From Triglochin maritima (lineage: Eukaryota > Streptophyta > Magnoliopsida > Alismatales > Juncaginaceae), in assembly GCA_963682175.1 (NCBI GenBank), contig OY821784.1, forward strand, positions 27,447,621 to 27,511,620: 64,000 nucleotides of DNA, given 5' to 3'. The position numbers were made by a program, and so were the translations under genes. The notes under the pieces were generated by a model, which was not told the origin of the DNA, did no database searches, and was given only the letters and a program-made list of their open reading frames with translations. Of this stretch, positions 46,477-57,270 are shown piece by piece. The stretch's first letter is position 1, and each line of letters opens with the position of its first letter.

Positions 46477-48007
46477 TGATTGATTCGTTTTATATTAACC
46501 GCAAGTGCACGGCCACGTTGAAGTGGTGGCAAATACAGGTCGTCCACTGGGAGGTGTGTCGACGTTTGGTTTGTGCGAAGGCGAGTGGTAAAGAAAGGAG
46601 AGAAAGATTGATTACACTAAACTACACTAGAATGCAAAAGGAAATGAAAGATAAACAATAAAACTAAACCCCAAAGGGGGTAGAGAAATAATGTGAATAT
46701 AAAAGATGTGTGTGTGTTTAATTAAGCTCATCACAACATGTAGTGCATGAAATCATAAAACTAAATTCAACTTTGCCTCTACATGAATTAAGATAAGATC
46801 ATATCATTAAAGCATACAAGACAATAATTGGAATGAAGCTAAATGAACTCATGTATAAAGACTAGACCCTACTATGCCTCCACATGAATTAAGATAACAC
46901 ATATCATTAAAACATACAAGACATTAACCAAGGTAAAGGCAACAAGAGTACATACACTACAAATTGTGTTTCCAATATTAATTCCATCCATATCCTCACC
47001 TTATCATTCCCCATAAAATATGTCCACTAATCTAAGCATAAGCTAAGCTTCATTCAAGAGCATTAGCATATCAAAGATAAGAGTGAAATCCCATTAGATG
47101 GTTATGGAAATCATATAAGGCTCAAGGGATTAAGATAACACACACCTAATACACTACATGATCATATCACATATTTCTCCACCCCCAAATGGGGATGGAA
47201 CTACTCACTAATCATTAAACTACTACATTAACAAAATGAAACATATTACTGAAAAGAAATTCAACTAAGCAAGAAAAGAACATTAAAGAAGCTAATTGAA
47301 AGAAACATAAACTAAAGAAACATGCAAGAATTAAAAGACAAGATTAAAAGAAACTAAAACAATCATTTTATTAACAATGACTCACATTGAATGTAGTATT
47401 CTTCTCCACCTTGAGTTTTGCTTCAAGGCTTACTCCTTAGTAGAGAGAATGCCACCAAGCAATGAGTAGTTTACAATAGAAGGTGAAAAGTTCTATTTAT
47501 AGCCAAAGAAAAAGGCAATCCGGGACAATCCCCCGATGTGGGACTAAACAAATACCAAAAATAGACTAAATACACACTAATACGCGACCCACCAAAATCT
47601 TAGCGGATTTGGGCCAAAACAGAACGCCAATTAGCGGTCTATATGGTCCGGATCACGCTGGATTTTATTCTGAGCTTTTCTGGATGTCTTTGTTGGTCTC
47701 TGATGCATCTACTTCACTTGTTGGAGCTCCGACCCGAATAGAATTGCCAAAATACTCCCCATGATGATGTGAAGTTTTCTGTTTTGCTCTTTGGTCCTTC
47801 GGTCTTACGTTCAAGTCATTCTCCCTTGCATCTTAGTCCCCAGGTCTCACAATTAAGTCCTTTCCCCTGGTTTTGGGTCCTTTCATGCTTCATCTCTTCA
47901 AACCTATTTATTTCTGAAATTCAAACATAAAACTCGTCACGTAGCATTGCTTAGGTGTAAGATAATGGATATAAGATACAAATATAAGCATCAAATGATG
48001 TCAATCA
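46477..48007 (-). repeat. 3' LTR
   Basis: Starts TGATTGATTCG and ends GATGTCAATCA on the plus strand. Inverted repeat at 47621-47640, TATA at 47494-47501. Confidence 0.9.
47494..47640 (-). promoter_or_regulatory. LTR inverted repeat plus TATA
   Basis: AGAACGCCAATTAGCGGTCT (47621-47640), 119 nt upstream of TATAAATA on the minus strand. Confidence 0.6.
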
Positions 48008-48127
48008 AATACCCCCACACCTAAGTTTTTGCTAGTCCCGAGCAAAACAAAGGAGGAGAAAAATAAACGAGAAACAAGAAATCATAACTCACTTTCGTTG
48101 GAATCATGGTTGCACTTAGCCGTTAAA

Positions 48128-48147
48128 CCTCCTTGTTGCCAAGGAGG
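48128..48147 (-). other. conserved GNRA-loop hairpin
   Basis: Sense strand CCTCCTTGGCAACAAGGAGG, perfect 8-bp stem with GCAA loop, 120 nt before the 3' LTR. Confidence 0.65.
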
Positions 48148-49673
48148 AGGAGTGGTGTCTCTTGAGGGTTTTCAACGGATATATATACCCACAAAATCCG
48201 AACAAGATGCATTATTCAATCTAGACACTCGACTCGTTGGACAAATTTTGTCGATCATTGGACGCGGTAATCCTACGGGCCGACTCTATATAGGTAATTA
48301 GTCCACACACTTAGCCTAATGAATCATTCATGCAAGTTAAATAAGGAATTAAGTGAAAGACATGTACAACCTCAACATCCTCAAGTGATACAAAGTGTAA
48401 AGTCCATTAAGGTTCTTATTTGCATTACAATTTTTTTCTTTGTTTTTTTCTCATTTTTTTGTTTTTCTTCTTTTCTTTTTTATTAGTTGGAGCTTCATTC
48501 TCCCAGGGTCAGGTTTCGTGCATCATTGCCCATGAGGACTTACACTATCACGTACACCTTTCCCCAAATCTCGACATATGGCGATCCCTACCACCCGTGT
48601 AACGGGAGTTCGGTCGGTGCATCCCAAGTCAGATGACTAGAAAGCACCAGGCACAAAGTCCCCTCAGATCTACTTTCCCGAGTGATAGGAGCCGTGCGAG
48701 AAGAGAGAACACATACTCACTTATTTCTTATTTACACATGAACCAAAACCCCTACACTTAATGTCTCACAACAAGATTTAAAGGGTCCTTGACTACAACA
48801 AACTTCCTTAAATTAACAGACACGAATTATTAATTCACTAGGTTCAGGGTGGACTTCTTTAAATGTTTAAGTACTGAAACCCTATGATTACTCGCCCCCC
48901 GAGGGAAAACTGGGGTGCATCCTAACGATTATATAAGTCCTAAAGCCACTGTACTAGATATCCTAATGCATCAAGTTCAAGACAATTTTGGGACATTTCT
49001 TTTTACTTTGCCTCTCAACAGTTTTGCACATGCTAAACACACACAAAACCTACAAAACATTTTCTTTCGCAAACACATGAAGATTTTGAAAGAAATGTGA
49101 AAATTTTAAGGCATTAGGCAAGCAAAAGAAGACAAGTCACCCAAGGATCATGGCAAGCATATATATCGATATTAAATGCAGCACACTAACATGACCCTAA
49201 CAATGCAAACAAAAGAAAACAAAATCAAAAGAAAAGACTCGACTATGTACACACGTAAAACACCCCCCACACCTACTTCATGCATTGTCCTCAATGAATG
49301 CGAGCAAGATACTACATGGAATTATGCAATGAAACCGGGAAGATCTCACCAACGTGAAGCGCAAAAGGAAGTTTATGGTTATGTTGATGGACACAAACCC
49401 GAATTCCCCTCCAAATCTGTGAGATACTTAAAAAGGGAGACAAAAATACGTGAAAGAAAAGGGGCCCAAATACACAAGGGTTGGAGCCCACAACAATCGA
49501 TGCTCACTGAAGGAGTCCTTTATTGTACTTTTTTTCTTCTTCTATTTTTTTGAATATATCAATGTACAAACATAAGTTCCCATCTTCATTTGTCAAAAGA
49601 CATCAAATGGGAACCTCAAAAGTGGGTCAATGCACTTGGAAAGGGAACATGACACCACGCGGGGCCAGAATAC
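48148..49673 (-). mobile_element. non-coding 3' internal region
   Basis: About 1.5 kb, collinear with 4660-6070. No convincing frame; the plus frames at 48029, 48420 and 49176 are antisense chance frames. Confidence 0.5.
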
Positions 49674-50516
49674 TCATGCGTGGCCTCCTTCACAAAGAGC
49701 ACAAGATGGAATGAGCGGTTCATGAATTGGACGCAAAGGCATCTCATTCAAAGGATCAAACTGAAAGTGCTTGAACCTCTCAAGAGTTTGGGAAATAAGG
49801 GGCAACGGAAGAAGAGTTTCTCCCGTTACGCTGCTGAAGTTATGATCGTCAATCCAAACTCTCCAACCAACAGGCTGGTGCGTCGGAACGAGGTCAAGAA
49901 CCTCGTTAGGCATGTCCGACACACCAGGCGAATAAAAAGTGGGTCTCATACCCAAGGTATCCTCCAAGGAACTCCTAATACCCTCATGAGCAATGTAGTT
50001 GTTTGATGTTCCATCATTTCCAAGATGACCAGGAACAATAGTGAGAGACAAACTCTCATCAGGTTGTTTGAAATTGAGGGTACTAGGGAGCTCTTGCTCC
50101 ACCAGAGGTGAGTCCTTAAGAGGCACAACATGAAGATCAAGTGGCTCAAGGGCCACGAGACAAAAAGATAAGGCACAATCTTGTGCCGACTCATAATGAA
50201 GCTGGTCCATGTTATTCTCAATTTGAATCGAATCCTCTATTAGGTGATCGTGAATTGAAACCCCAAGTCCCTCTGACTGACTAGGAGTTTGACTTTGAAA
50301 GATTGTGCTTTGAATTTGTGGATGTGGTGGTGGTTCGATATCAAAAGATGAATCCTCATGTTGACCAGAAAAGTTACTCTCCTCATGTTCACGTAATTGC
50401 TGCGACATTTGACTCACTTGCAGTGCCATATTTTGTATGGACTTTTGAGTGGTTTCCATGAACGTAAAGAAAGTTTGTCTCAAGGAATTAGGTATGCGGA
50501 CAACTATGAGGTCCAA
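49674..50516 (-). CDS. gag-remnant fusion ORF of the gypsy element
   Basis: An uninterrupted 280-codon frame, and the same frame stays open upstream to about 50660 with a Pro/Gln/Asn-rich stretch (PPQYPPPEY) like a gag linker. The N-terminal part (METTQKSIQNMALQVSQMSQQL) is a predicted coiled coil aligning with the gag coil of the element at 15676-23115 (QTTNQTFQRLETQVSQL). The rest is acidic and unrecognised. Its C-terminal third (GWRVWIDD, GETLLPLPL, ER) matches the frame at 6071-6388. So zinc knuckle and protease look deleted, joining gag to a downstream unknown segment. Whether it is translated is unknown. The missing stops in a copy with slightly diverged LTRs are notable. Confidence 0.5.
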   Translation of the reverse strand: MDLIVVRIPNSLRQTFFTFMETTQKSIQNMALQVSQMSQQLREHEESNFSGQHEDSSFDIEPPPHPQIQSTIFQSQTPSQSEGLGVSIHDHLIEDSIQIENNMDQLHYESAQDCALSFCLVALEPLDLHVVPLKDSPLVEQELPSTLNFKQPDESLSLTIVPGHLGNDGTSNNYIAHEGIRSSLEDTLGMRPTFYSPGVSDMPNEVLDLVPTHQPVGWRVWIDDHNFSSVTGETLLPLPLISQTLERFKHFQFDPLNEMPLRPIHEPLIPSCALCEGGHA

Positions 50517-50742
50517 GTCCGAATTTGAGAAATTTTGGGGTTGGGTGTTGGTGGGCTGAGAATGAGTCCAATGATTTGGAGTGGGGTGTTGGTAGACTTC
50601 TAGGTATTCGGGAGGAGGATACTGGGGTGGAAATGATGTATAAGAATTTGAATAAGAATTGTCTCCCCACCTTATCTTTTACGGGACAACCCCTCCTTAG
50701 TAGCGTTTTGATCCTAAATCTAGCAATCAACGCTCCAATCAA

Positions 50743-51241
50743 ACGCTCAACTCACTCTTGTCCTGATGCAATTCGTACTAACTAATGCATGGGCATACAA
50801 GATGCATGAATGAGTGTAGGAATTGCGTACCTCACGCCAGCGCTCAACAACTGAAAATAAAGCTAAAAGAAAAGACAACTACGTGCCTAAGTCAAGTACA
50901 TGATGCGTGACCTAAACAAGTAAGAATGTCTAATCTTTTGCTTTGGATTTTAAGGCCAAGTTGATTAATGGGGATTTGTTTAATGATCTGGGAGCAAACT
51001 AGAAGTCATAGCATACAAAATAGGGCTCCCAGATAACTACAATGAAAGAATAAACTACCAGAAAAAAACTGAGAGCAAGAAACGCTCACCAAGAAAAAAA
51101 TTGGCGGTCCCTGTTGAAGTTTTTGTGCTCCAACTCCTCTAGTAGCCTCCCCATGATCCAAAGGTCCCCTGAAACAAAAAAAAACTAAAAACAAAAAATT
51201 AAAACCACTCCAATCGTCCAAACCAAAGTCTGGACAGAGCA
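50743..51241 (-). mobile_element. gypsy 5' leader
   Basis: Untranslated leader. It holds a half inverted repeat TTGGCGGTCCC at 51101-51111; on the sense strand GGGACCGCC starts 156 nt from the LTR edge. Confidence 0.5.
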
Positions 51242-51261
51242 CCTCCCCGACAACGACGCCA
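51242..51261 (-). other. primer-binding site, tRNA-Asp type
   Basis: Minus strand TGGCGTCGTTGTCGGGGAGG, 6 nt from the 5' LTR. Confidence 0.7.
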
Positions 51262-51267
51262 AAAACT

Positions 51268-52800
51268 TGAATGATTCGTTTTATATTAACCGCAAGTGCA
51301 CGACCGTGTTGAAGCGGTGGCAAATACGGGTCGTCCACTGGGAGGTGTGTCGACATTTGGTTTGTGCGAAGGCGAGTGGTAAAGAAAGGAGAGAAAGATT
51401 GATTACACTAAACTACACTAGAATGCAAAAGGAAATGAAAGATAAGCAATAAAACTAAACCCCAAAGGGGGTAGAGAAATAATGTGAATATAAAAGATGT
51501 GTGTGTGTTTAATTAAGCTCATCACAACATGTAGTGCATGAAATCATAAAACTAAATCCAACTTTGCCTCTACATGAATTAAGATAAGATCATATCATTA
51601 AAGCATACAAGACAATAATTGGAATGAAGCTAAATGAACTCATGTATAAAGACTAGACCCTACTATGCCTCCACATGAATTAAGATAACACATATCATTA
51701 AAACATACAAGACATTAACCAAGGTAAAGGCAATAAGAGTACATACACTACAAATTGTGTTTCCAATATTAATTCCATCCATATCCTCACCTTATCATTC
51801 CCCATAAAATATGTCCACTAATCTAAGCATAAGCTAAGCTTCATTCAAGAGCATTAGCATATCAAAGATAAGAGTGAAATCCCATTAGATGGTTATGGAA
51901 ATCATATAAGGCTCAAGGGATTAAGATAACACACACCTAATACACTACATGATCATATCACATATTTCTCCACCCCCAAATGGGGATGAAACTACTCACT
52001 AATCATTAAACTACTACATTAACAAAATGAAACATATTACTGAAAAGAAATTCAACTAAGCAAGAAAAGAACATTAAAGAAGCTAATTGAAAGAAACATA
52101 AACTAAAGAAACATGCAAGAATTAAAAGATAAGATTAAAAGAAACTAAAACAATCATTTTATTAACAATGACTCACATTGAATGTAGTATTCTTCTCCAC
52201 CTTGAGTTTTGCTTCAAGGCTTACTCCTTAGTAGAGAGAATGCCACCAAGCAATGAGTAGTTTACAACAGAAGGTGAAAAGTTCTATTTATAGCCAAAGA
52301 AAAAGGCAATCCGGGACAATCCCCCGATGTGGGACTAAACAAATACCAAAAATAGACTAAATACACACTAATACGCGACCCACCAAAATCTTAGCGGATT
52401 TGAGACAAAACAGACCGCCAATTGGCGGTCTATATGGTCCGGATCACGCTGGATTTTATTTTGAGTTTTTTCTGGATGTCTTTGTTGGTCTCTGATGCAT
52501 CTACTTCACTTGTTGGAGCTCCGACCCGAATAAAATTGCCAAAATACTCCCCATGATGATGTGGAGTTTTCTGTTTTGCTCTTTGGTCCTTCGGTCTTAC
52601 GTTCAGGTCATTCTCCCTTGCATCTTAGTCCCCAGGTCTCACAATTAAGTCCTTTTTCCCTGGTTTTGGGTCCTTTCATGCTTCATCTCTTCAAACCTAT
52701 GTATTTCTGAAATTCAAACATAAAACTCGTCACGCAACATTGCTTAGGTGTAAGACAATTGATATAAGATACAAATATAAGCATGAAATGATGTCAATTA
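51268..52800 (-). repeat. 5' LTR
   Basis: Starts TGAATGATTCG and ends GATGTCAATTA on the plus strand; one terminal base differs from the 3' LTR (TA instead of CA). Confidence 0.9.
52285..52431 (-). promoter_or_regulatory. LTR inverted repeat plus TATA
   Basis: Perfect 20-bp palindrome AGACCGCCAATTGGCGGTCT at 52412-52431, 119 nt upstream of TATAAATA (52292-52285). Confidence 0.65.
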
Positions 52801-53579
52801 CATTGCACCATGTAAGTGTTTTGATTAACAAATTAAAAATTATGTGTATTATTTTTTATTAGACCTTAAGTAATTAATTTTTTTCAGGAGCAATCGCCGG
52901 ATATTAGGTGTATCGAGCACGGTATTCAGTTCAACACGTGGACTGTGGAGGATGATAGGGTATGAGATTTGCTGGAGATTGCTGAATTTGATATGGTTTC
53001 TCTTTTGCACCGACTACAACTGAATTAGAATCTGATCCGTGTTGTAGTTGAGGTGGAGGCCGGAGAGTCACACCTTCGATTTTAGACATAGGGAGATGAC
53101 AATCATGCTACAAGATGTAGTTATTCTTGGTGATCTTCGTATTGACAGTCTAGCTGTGTGTGCAACCTTAGATCATGATTGCCTTGAGGTTTGAACGGAC
53201 TTGTTGGGTGTTCATGAAGAAGAGGTAACGAATGCAGTGAAAGGGGAATACGTCTCGTTGCAGTGGTTGCAGTAAAATTTTCATGTCGTGGTGTTTGATA
53301 CAACAGACGAGGAAGTGTTGCAATACACTAGAGACTTCATTTTGTTTCAGTTAGGTTCTGCGATAGTAGGAGATAAGAGTGGAAATAAAGTCCACCTTAT
53401 ATACTTACTTTTGCTGGAGGATCTCATCGAATGTCGAAACTACAATTGGGGAGCTATCTCTTTGGTTGTTCTGTACAATTACTTGGATTAAGCCTGTTTG
53501 AAAAATGGGAAACAAGTAGCTGGGTTCCTAACGTTATTACAGATTTGGTGTTGGGAATATCTTAAAGTTGTGCGACCAT

Positions 53580-54976
53580 TGTTGAACGTTTTAATTAAAA
53601 CCGCAAGTGCACGGCCACGATGAAGCGATGGCAAGTACGGGTCATCCTCAGGGAGGTGAGAAGCCTCTTGTTTATCAGAAATCAAGTGGCAAAAATTGGG
53701 GGAGAAAGATTGATTATGCTACTCTACACTAAACTACGCTAAGAAGTATGAAATGCGAACGAAAGAAACAAACAATGAAATAATAACTAAGCTAAGAACA
53801 AAGGAAGAATGCTGGAATACAGAAATGGGAAAACCCCTAAGGGTGGAGTGAGTGCACACATGCAAAGAGGTGGGTGTAGAATACATTCTTTAAACACATG
53901 AAGGTGGTGTTTATCAAGCATAGGAAGTGTCTAAATGTTATGGCAAAACCTATCAATCTATTCACTAACTTAGTTGATTAACATTTACATATGCAAGTTG
54001 TTTATTTCAGAACCTAAACAAGCATGAGAGGTGTCTAATCATTTTGGCAAAACTCATCAAGTTATAAATTCTATCCTAAACAAGAGGGCATATATTCATT
54101 TTTTATCAAAACATCAAAAATAAAGCATTCATCCCATTCTCTAATGCATGTATGTACATCTACTCCACCCCCCAAAGGGGATGGAACTACTCACTAAACA
54201 TTACACTAATTATTAAACTAAGCAAAGAAAGCATATTAAAACTAAGCTAGAAATAAAAGACGATTAAACTAAAACATGCACCAACAATAAAAGAAGCACA
54301 AAACAAAGGAAATTTTATTGATTGAAGACTCACATTACCAGTAGCATCTCCCCTATTGAGTTTCTTGCTTCAGGGCTTTCACTTCAATTAGGGAGAATGA
54401 CCACAAGCATGGAGTCATTACATTGGAAGGTGAAGAGTTCTATTTATGGCTAGAGAAAAAGCTAATCCGGGACAATCCCTCGATGTGGGACTAAACAAAT
54501 ACCATAAATAGCATAAACACGCTCTAATACACGCGCCAGAAAAAGCTAAGAGGATTCGGATCCGCCTGGACCGCCAATTAGCGATTCCAGACCGCCAATT
54601 GGCGGTCTATAGGATCCGGATTAGTCTGGGCTTTCTTGGAGGCTTTCCTGGATGGTATTCTTTGTCTTTGATGCATCTACTTGGTTTGTTGGAGCTCCGT
54701 CCCGAATCGAATTGCTAAAATACTCCCCATGATGTTGTGGAGTATTCTGTTTTGCTCTTAGGTCCTTCTGTCTTGCGTTCAGGTCCTTCTCCCTTGCATC
54801 TTGGTCCCCAAATCTCACAATTCAGTCCTTTTTCCCAACTTTTGGGTCCTTTTATGCTTCATCTCTTCAAACCTATTTATTCCTGAAAACTAAACATAAA
54901 ACTCGTAACATAGCATTGTTTAGGTTAAAGATAATGGATATAAGATACGAATATAAGCATGAAATGATGTCAATCA
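53580..54976 (-). mobile_element. solo gypsy LTR, TSD ACCAT
   Basis: 1397 bp, TGTTGAACG...GATGTCAATCA on the plus strand, TSD ACCAT at 53575-53579 and 54977-54981. It carries 'aaaccgcaagtgcacgg' like its relatives. It splits the PMD reading frame (VVRP / FKEY). Confidence 0.92.
54441..54608 (-). promoter_or_regulatory. LTR with duplicated inverted repeat plus TATA
   Basis: A perfect AGACCGCCAATTGGCGGTCT at 54589-54608 and a second, decayed copy at 54568-54587 in tandem. The copy nearer the TATA-like element (54441-54448) keeps the 119-nt spacing. Confidence 0.6.
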
Positions 54977-55718
54977 ACCATCAAGGAGTACGAGTATGCA
55001 ACTTCCAGAACATCTTTTACGGCCTTTAGGTTAACGTTGGAGGACTCCTAGATCATGGTTGAACAATGTGAAGACGTCTTATGTTGAGAGTTCAACGTTC
55101 AAGAAGAAAACTAAGTTTGTTGGACCCCTTATCATGAAGTAGATTTTATGGCGTTACCTGCTGCTTGTAAAGAAGGACATGATATATGGATGACGAGAAC
55201 ATGACTGATTTCTTTTGGAGTAGCTGCTATGCATGTGTCGAACATGGTCACGTGTCAGTTTGGCCTGCAACAACATATTCCAGATGTAATTGAGATTTTC
55301 AACCTAAAAGGAGGCTCAGGAGAAGCCTAGAGTAAATTGGTTACAAGAACAACATACATACATTCAAGCTTGGTCATATCGACGAGAGTTTGTACAGATT
55401 GAGACACCTTTACTATTGAAGACCCAGTTACTTGTAGACATATCTATATGGGGTGGTACTGCCAGATTACCGTGCGATGGCTGACGAAACGAGTTGAAGT
55501 TGAAGACCAACTGATTTATAGGCCTCCAGTTGCTACAAATCATTATATGGTAATAAATTTAGTTTTTATGCTTTAAATTAAAAATTTGATATACTTATTC
55601 TAATCACAATTGTCATATTTGTTTGCAATTTCACGACTTACACGAGTTACATGAAGATATTCAACGGCTTGAAGGGAGGCATTCTGCACACAACCCCACA
55701 CTGTTAATAACTAAAAAA

Positions 55719-57218
55719 TGTTGGTTTTTTGGCCTTGATCTATGTTTTGATGATTTAATTAACCTAATCTTAATTATGATCATGTAGAGTAGTACACATA
55801 TTGCATTGCATATATATTGCTTTGTGCTAACGTCTACAGGTGATCAAGACTCAAGGAAGAAAGGAAATCAAGTCAAGACATGTAATGAAGCTCATTTGAA
55901 GACATGTATTTTTGTATTTCTTTGAGTCTTTAGGAACTTGTGTATTTTGAGCATACTTGAGATAAAATCAACTTAAACACACACTAGGTTCCCTATAGAA
56001 GTCACACACAAAAATTCACATTATTTGGACTTCCATAGATCACCCAAACTTAGACCGGAAAACACCAAACCTGAACTTTAGCTGTCTGAACCAAAACGGT
56101 TGACTGCAACATGCCGTTCGGTCGACCGGTTGATCAAGTAATCAAGTTTGTGTTTCCCTGTCCAGTTTCGGTCGACCGCACCATCTCTTTCGGTCGACCG
56201 TTTGAACTTAATTTTCCCGACCGTTACTTTTGTCGTATATACCCAACGGTCGTATTCGTATTAAACCAATTATACCCCAAATACATTTCATGTATCGGTC
56301 GACTGAGGACCACGATCGGTCGACCATTTGTCCATCTCTTGACAAACCCGAATCTCCTGTTGAAAAACGGTCGACCGCTAGACCTGTTTCGGTCGACCGA
56401 ATATCTATTTGTTTGTCAACCCCAAAGTGCCTGGTATAAATCGGTCGACCGTTTTCCCTTAGGTGTTCGACCGATAACTTAAGTGTACCTAAGTCGTAGC
56501 GTTGGGTGGTCAACCGTTGCTTAACCGGTCGACCGAACTTAGTGCAAAACTGCCTAACGGTCGACCGTTCATCCAAATCCGGTCGACCGATTTTAGCTAG
56601 AATTGGGTCCTGCAGATTCTGTTTTGTGTAATCACACACCAACTCTTGCCCAATCAATCCCAACGGCTCTATTCTCTCTAATGCTTATAAATAGAGTTGT
56701 AAAACACATTTTAACAAAACTCTCCCACTACAAACTTGTCCCAAACTTTAGAGAGAATCCCAAAGACTCCAAACCTCAATTTCCACACTTTAGTGATCAA
56801 TTCCTTATCCTACTCAAGTGTGCTCAAGTTTAGAGAGTGTTGTTCCACTCAACCTTTGTTCAAGAAGCAAGGACTTCGGTGAAAGCCCGAAGTGTTCCTC
56901 TCGGATTGTGAGAGAAGAAAGTCAAGCTCGCGAGGTTGTTCGCGGAGCTTGTTTTGTAAAAGGCGTTCTCTCCCGGCCCGGAACGGGGAGTGGATAGTGA
57001 AGACGCGAGCGGAGCTCAAAGTGTCGAGCGGAGCTTGCAAGAGAGGACGTAGGCGGTGGCCGAACCTCTGTAAAAACCCCCGGTGTCCATTGTGGTTTGC
57101 TTATTTCTTACTTGCTCGTTTTGTTGTTTAAATTCCGCTGCATATAACTCGATCGATAAAACGAGTAGGTGATTAGCGTAAAAGTGATTAGTGGACCCAT
57201 AACCCACACATTCCAACA
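55719..57218 (+). repeat. 5' LTR of the copia element
   Basis: 1500 bp. TATAAATA at 56686-56693. Palindrome array at 56097-56589. The stretch 57010-57040 is absent from the other LTR. Confidence 0.92.
56097..56589. promoter_or_regulatory. array of CGGTCGACCG palindromes in the 5' LTR
   Basis: Nine exact copies of CGGTCGACCG (near 56119, 56169, 56191, 56368, 56390, 56442, 56526, 56558, 56580) and about five degenerate ones at irregular spacing, ending about 100 bp before the TATA box. Confidence 0.85.
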
Positions 57219-57220
57219 TT

Positions 57221-57232
57221 TGGTATCAGAGC
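57221..57232 (+). other. primer-binding site, initiator tRNA-Met
   Basis: TGGTATCAGAGC, 2 nt after the 5' LTR. Confidence 0.9.
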
Positions 57233-57270
57233 CTTGTTAGCTAAATTGCATACTTAATCGTATTTTTAGC

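Larger units (their letters stand above)
46477..52800 (-). mobile_element. gypsy element, deletion derivative, TSD CATTG
   Basis: LTRs at 46477-48007 (1531 bp, 3') and 51268-52800 (1533 bp, 5'), TSD CATTG at 46472-46476 and 52801-52805. Minus orientation: tRNA-Asp-type primer-binding site at 51242-51261, leader, one open frame (50516-49674), non-coding 3' region, purine-rich GGTGTGGGGGTATT before the 3' LTR. By eye the LTRs differ at roughly 25-30 sites, mostly transitions. Gag N-terminus, zinc knuckle, protease and all of pol are missing from the 3.3 kb interior, so it must have moved using proteins from elsewhere. Confidence 0.92.

Noticed and set aside
56111..56663. Repeated FGRPVDR-like peptides in frames on both strands
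   Set aside because: They are translations of the CGGTCGACCG palindromes within the LTR, so they appear on both strands and in both LTRs.
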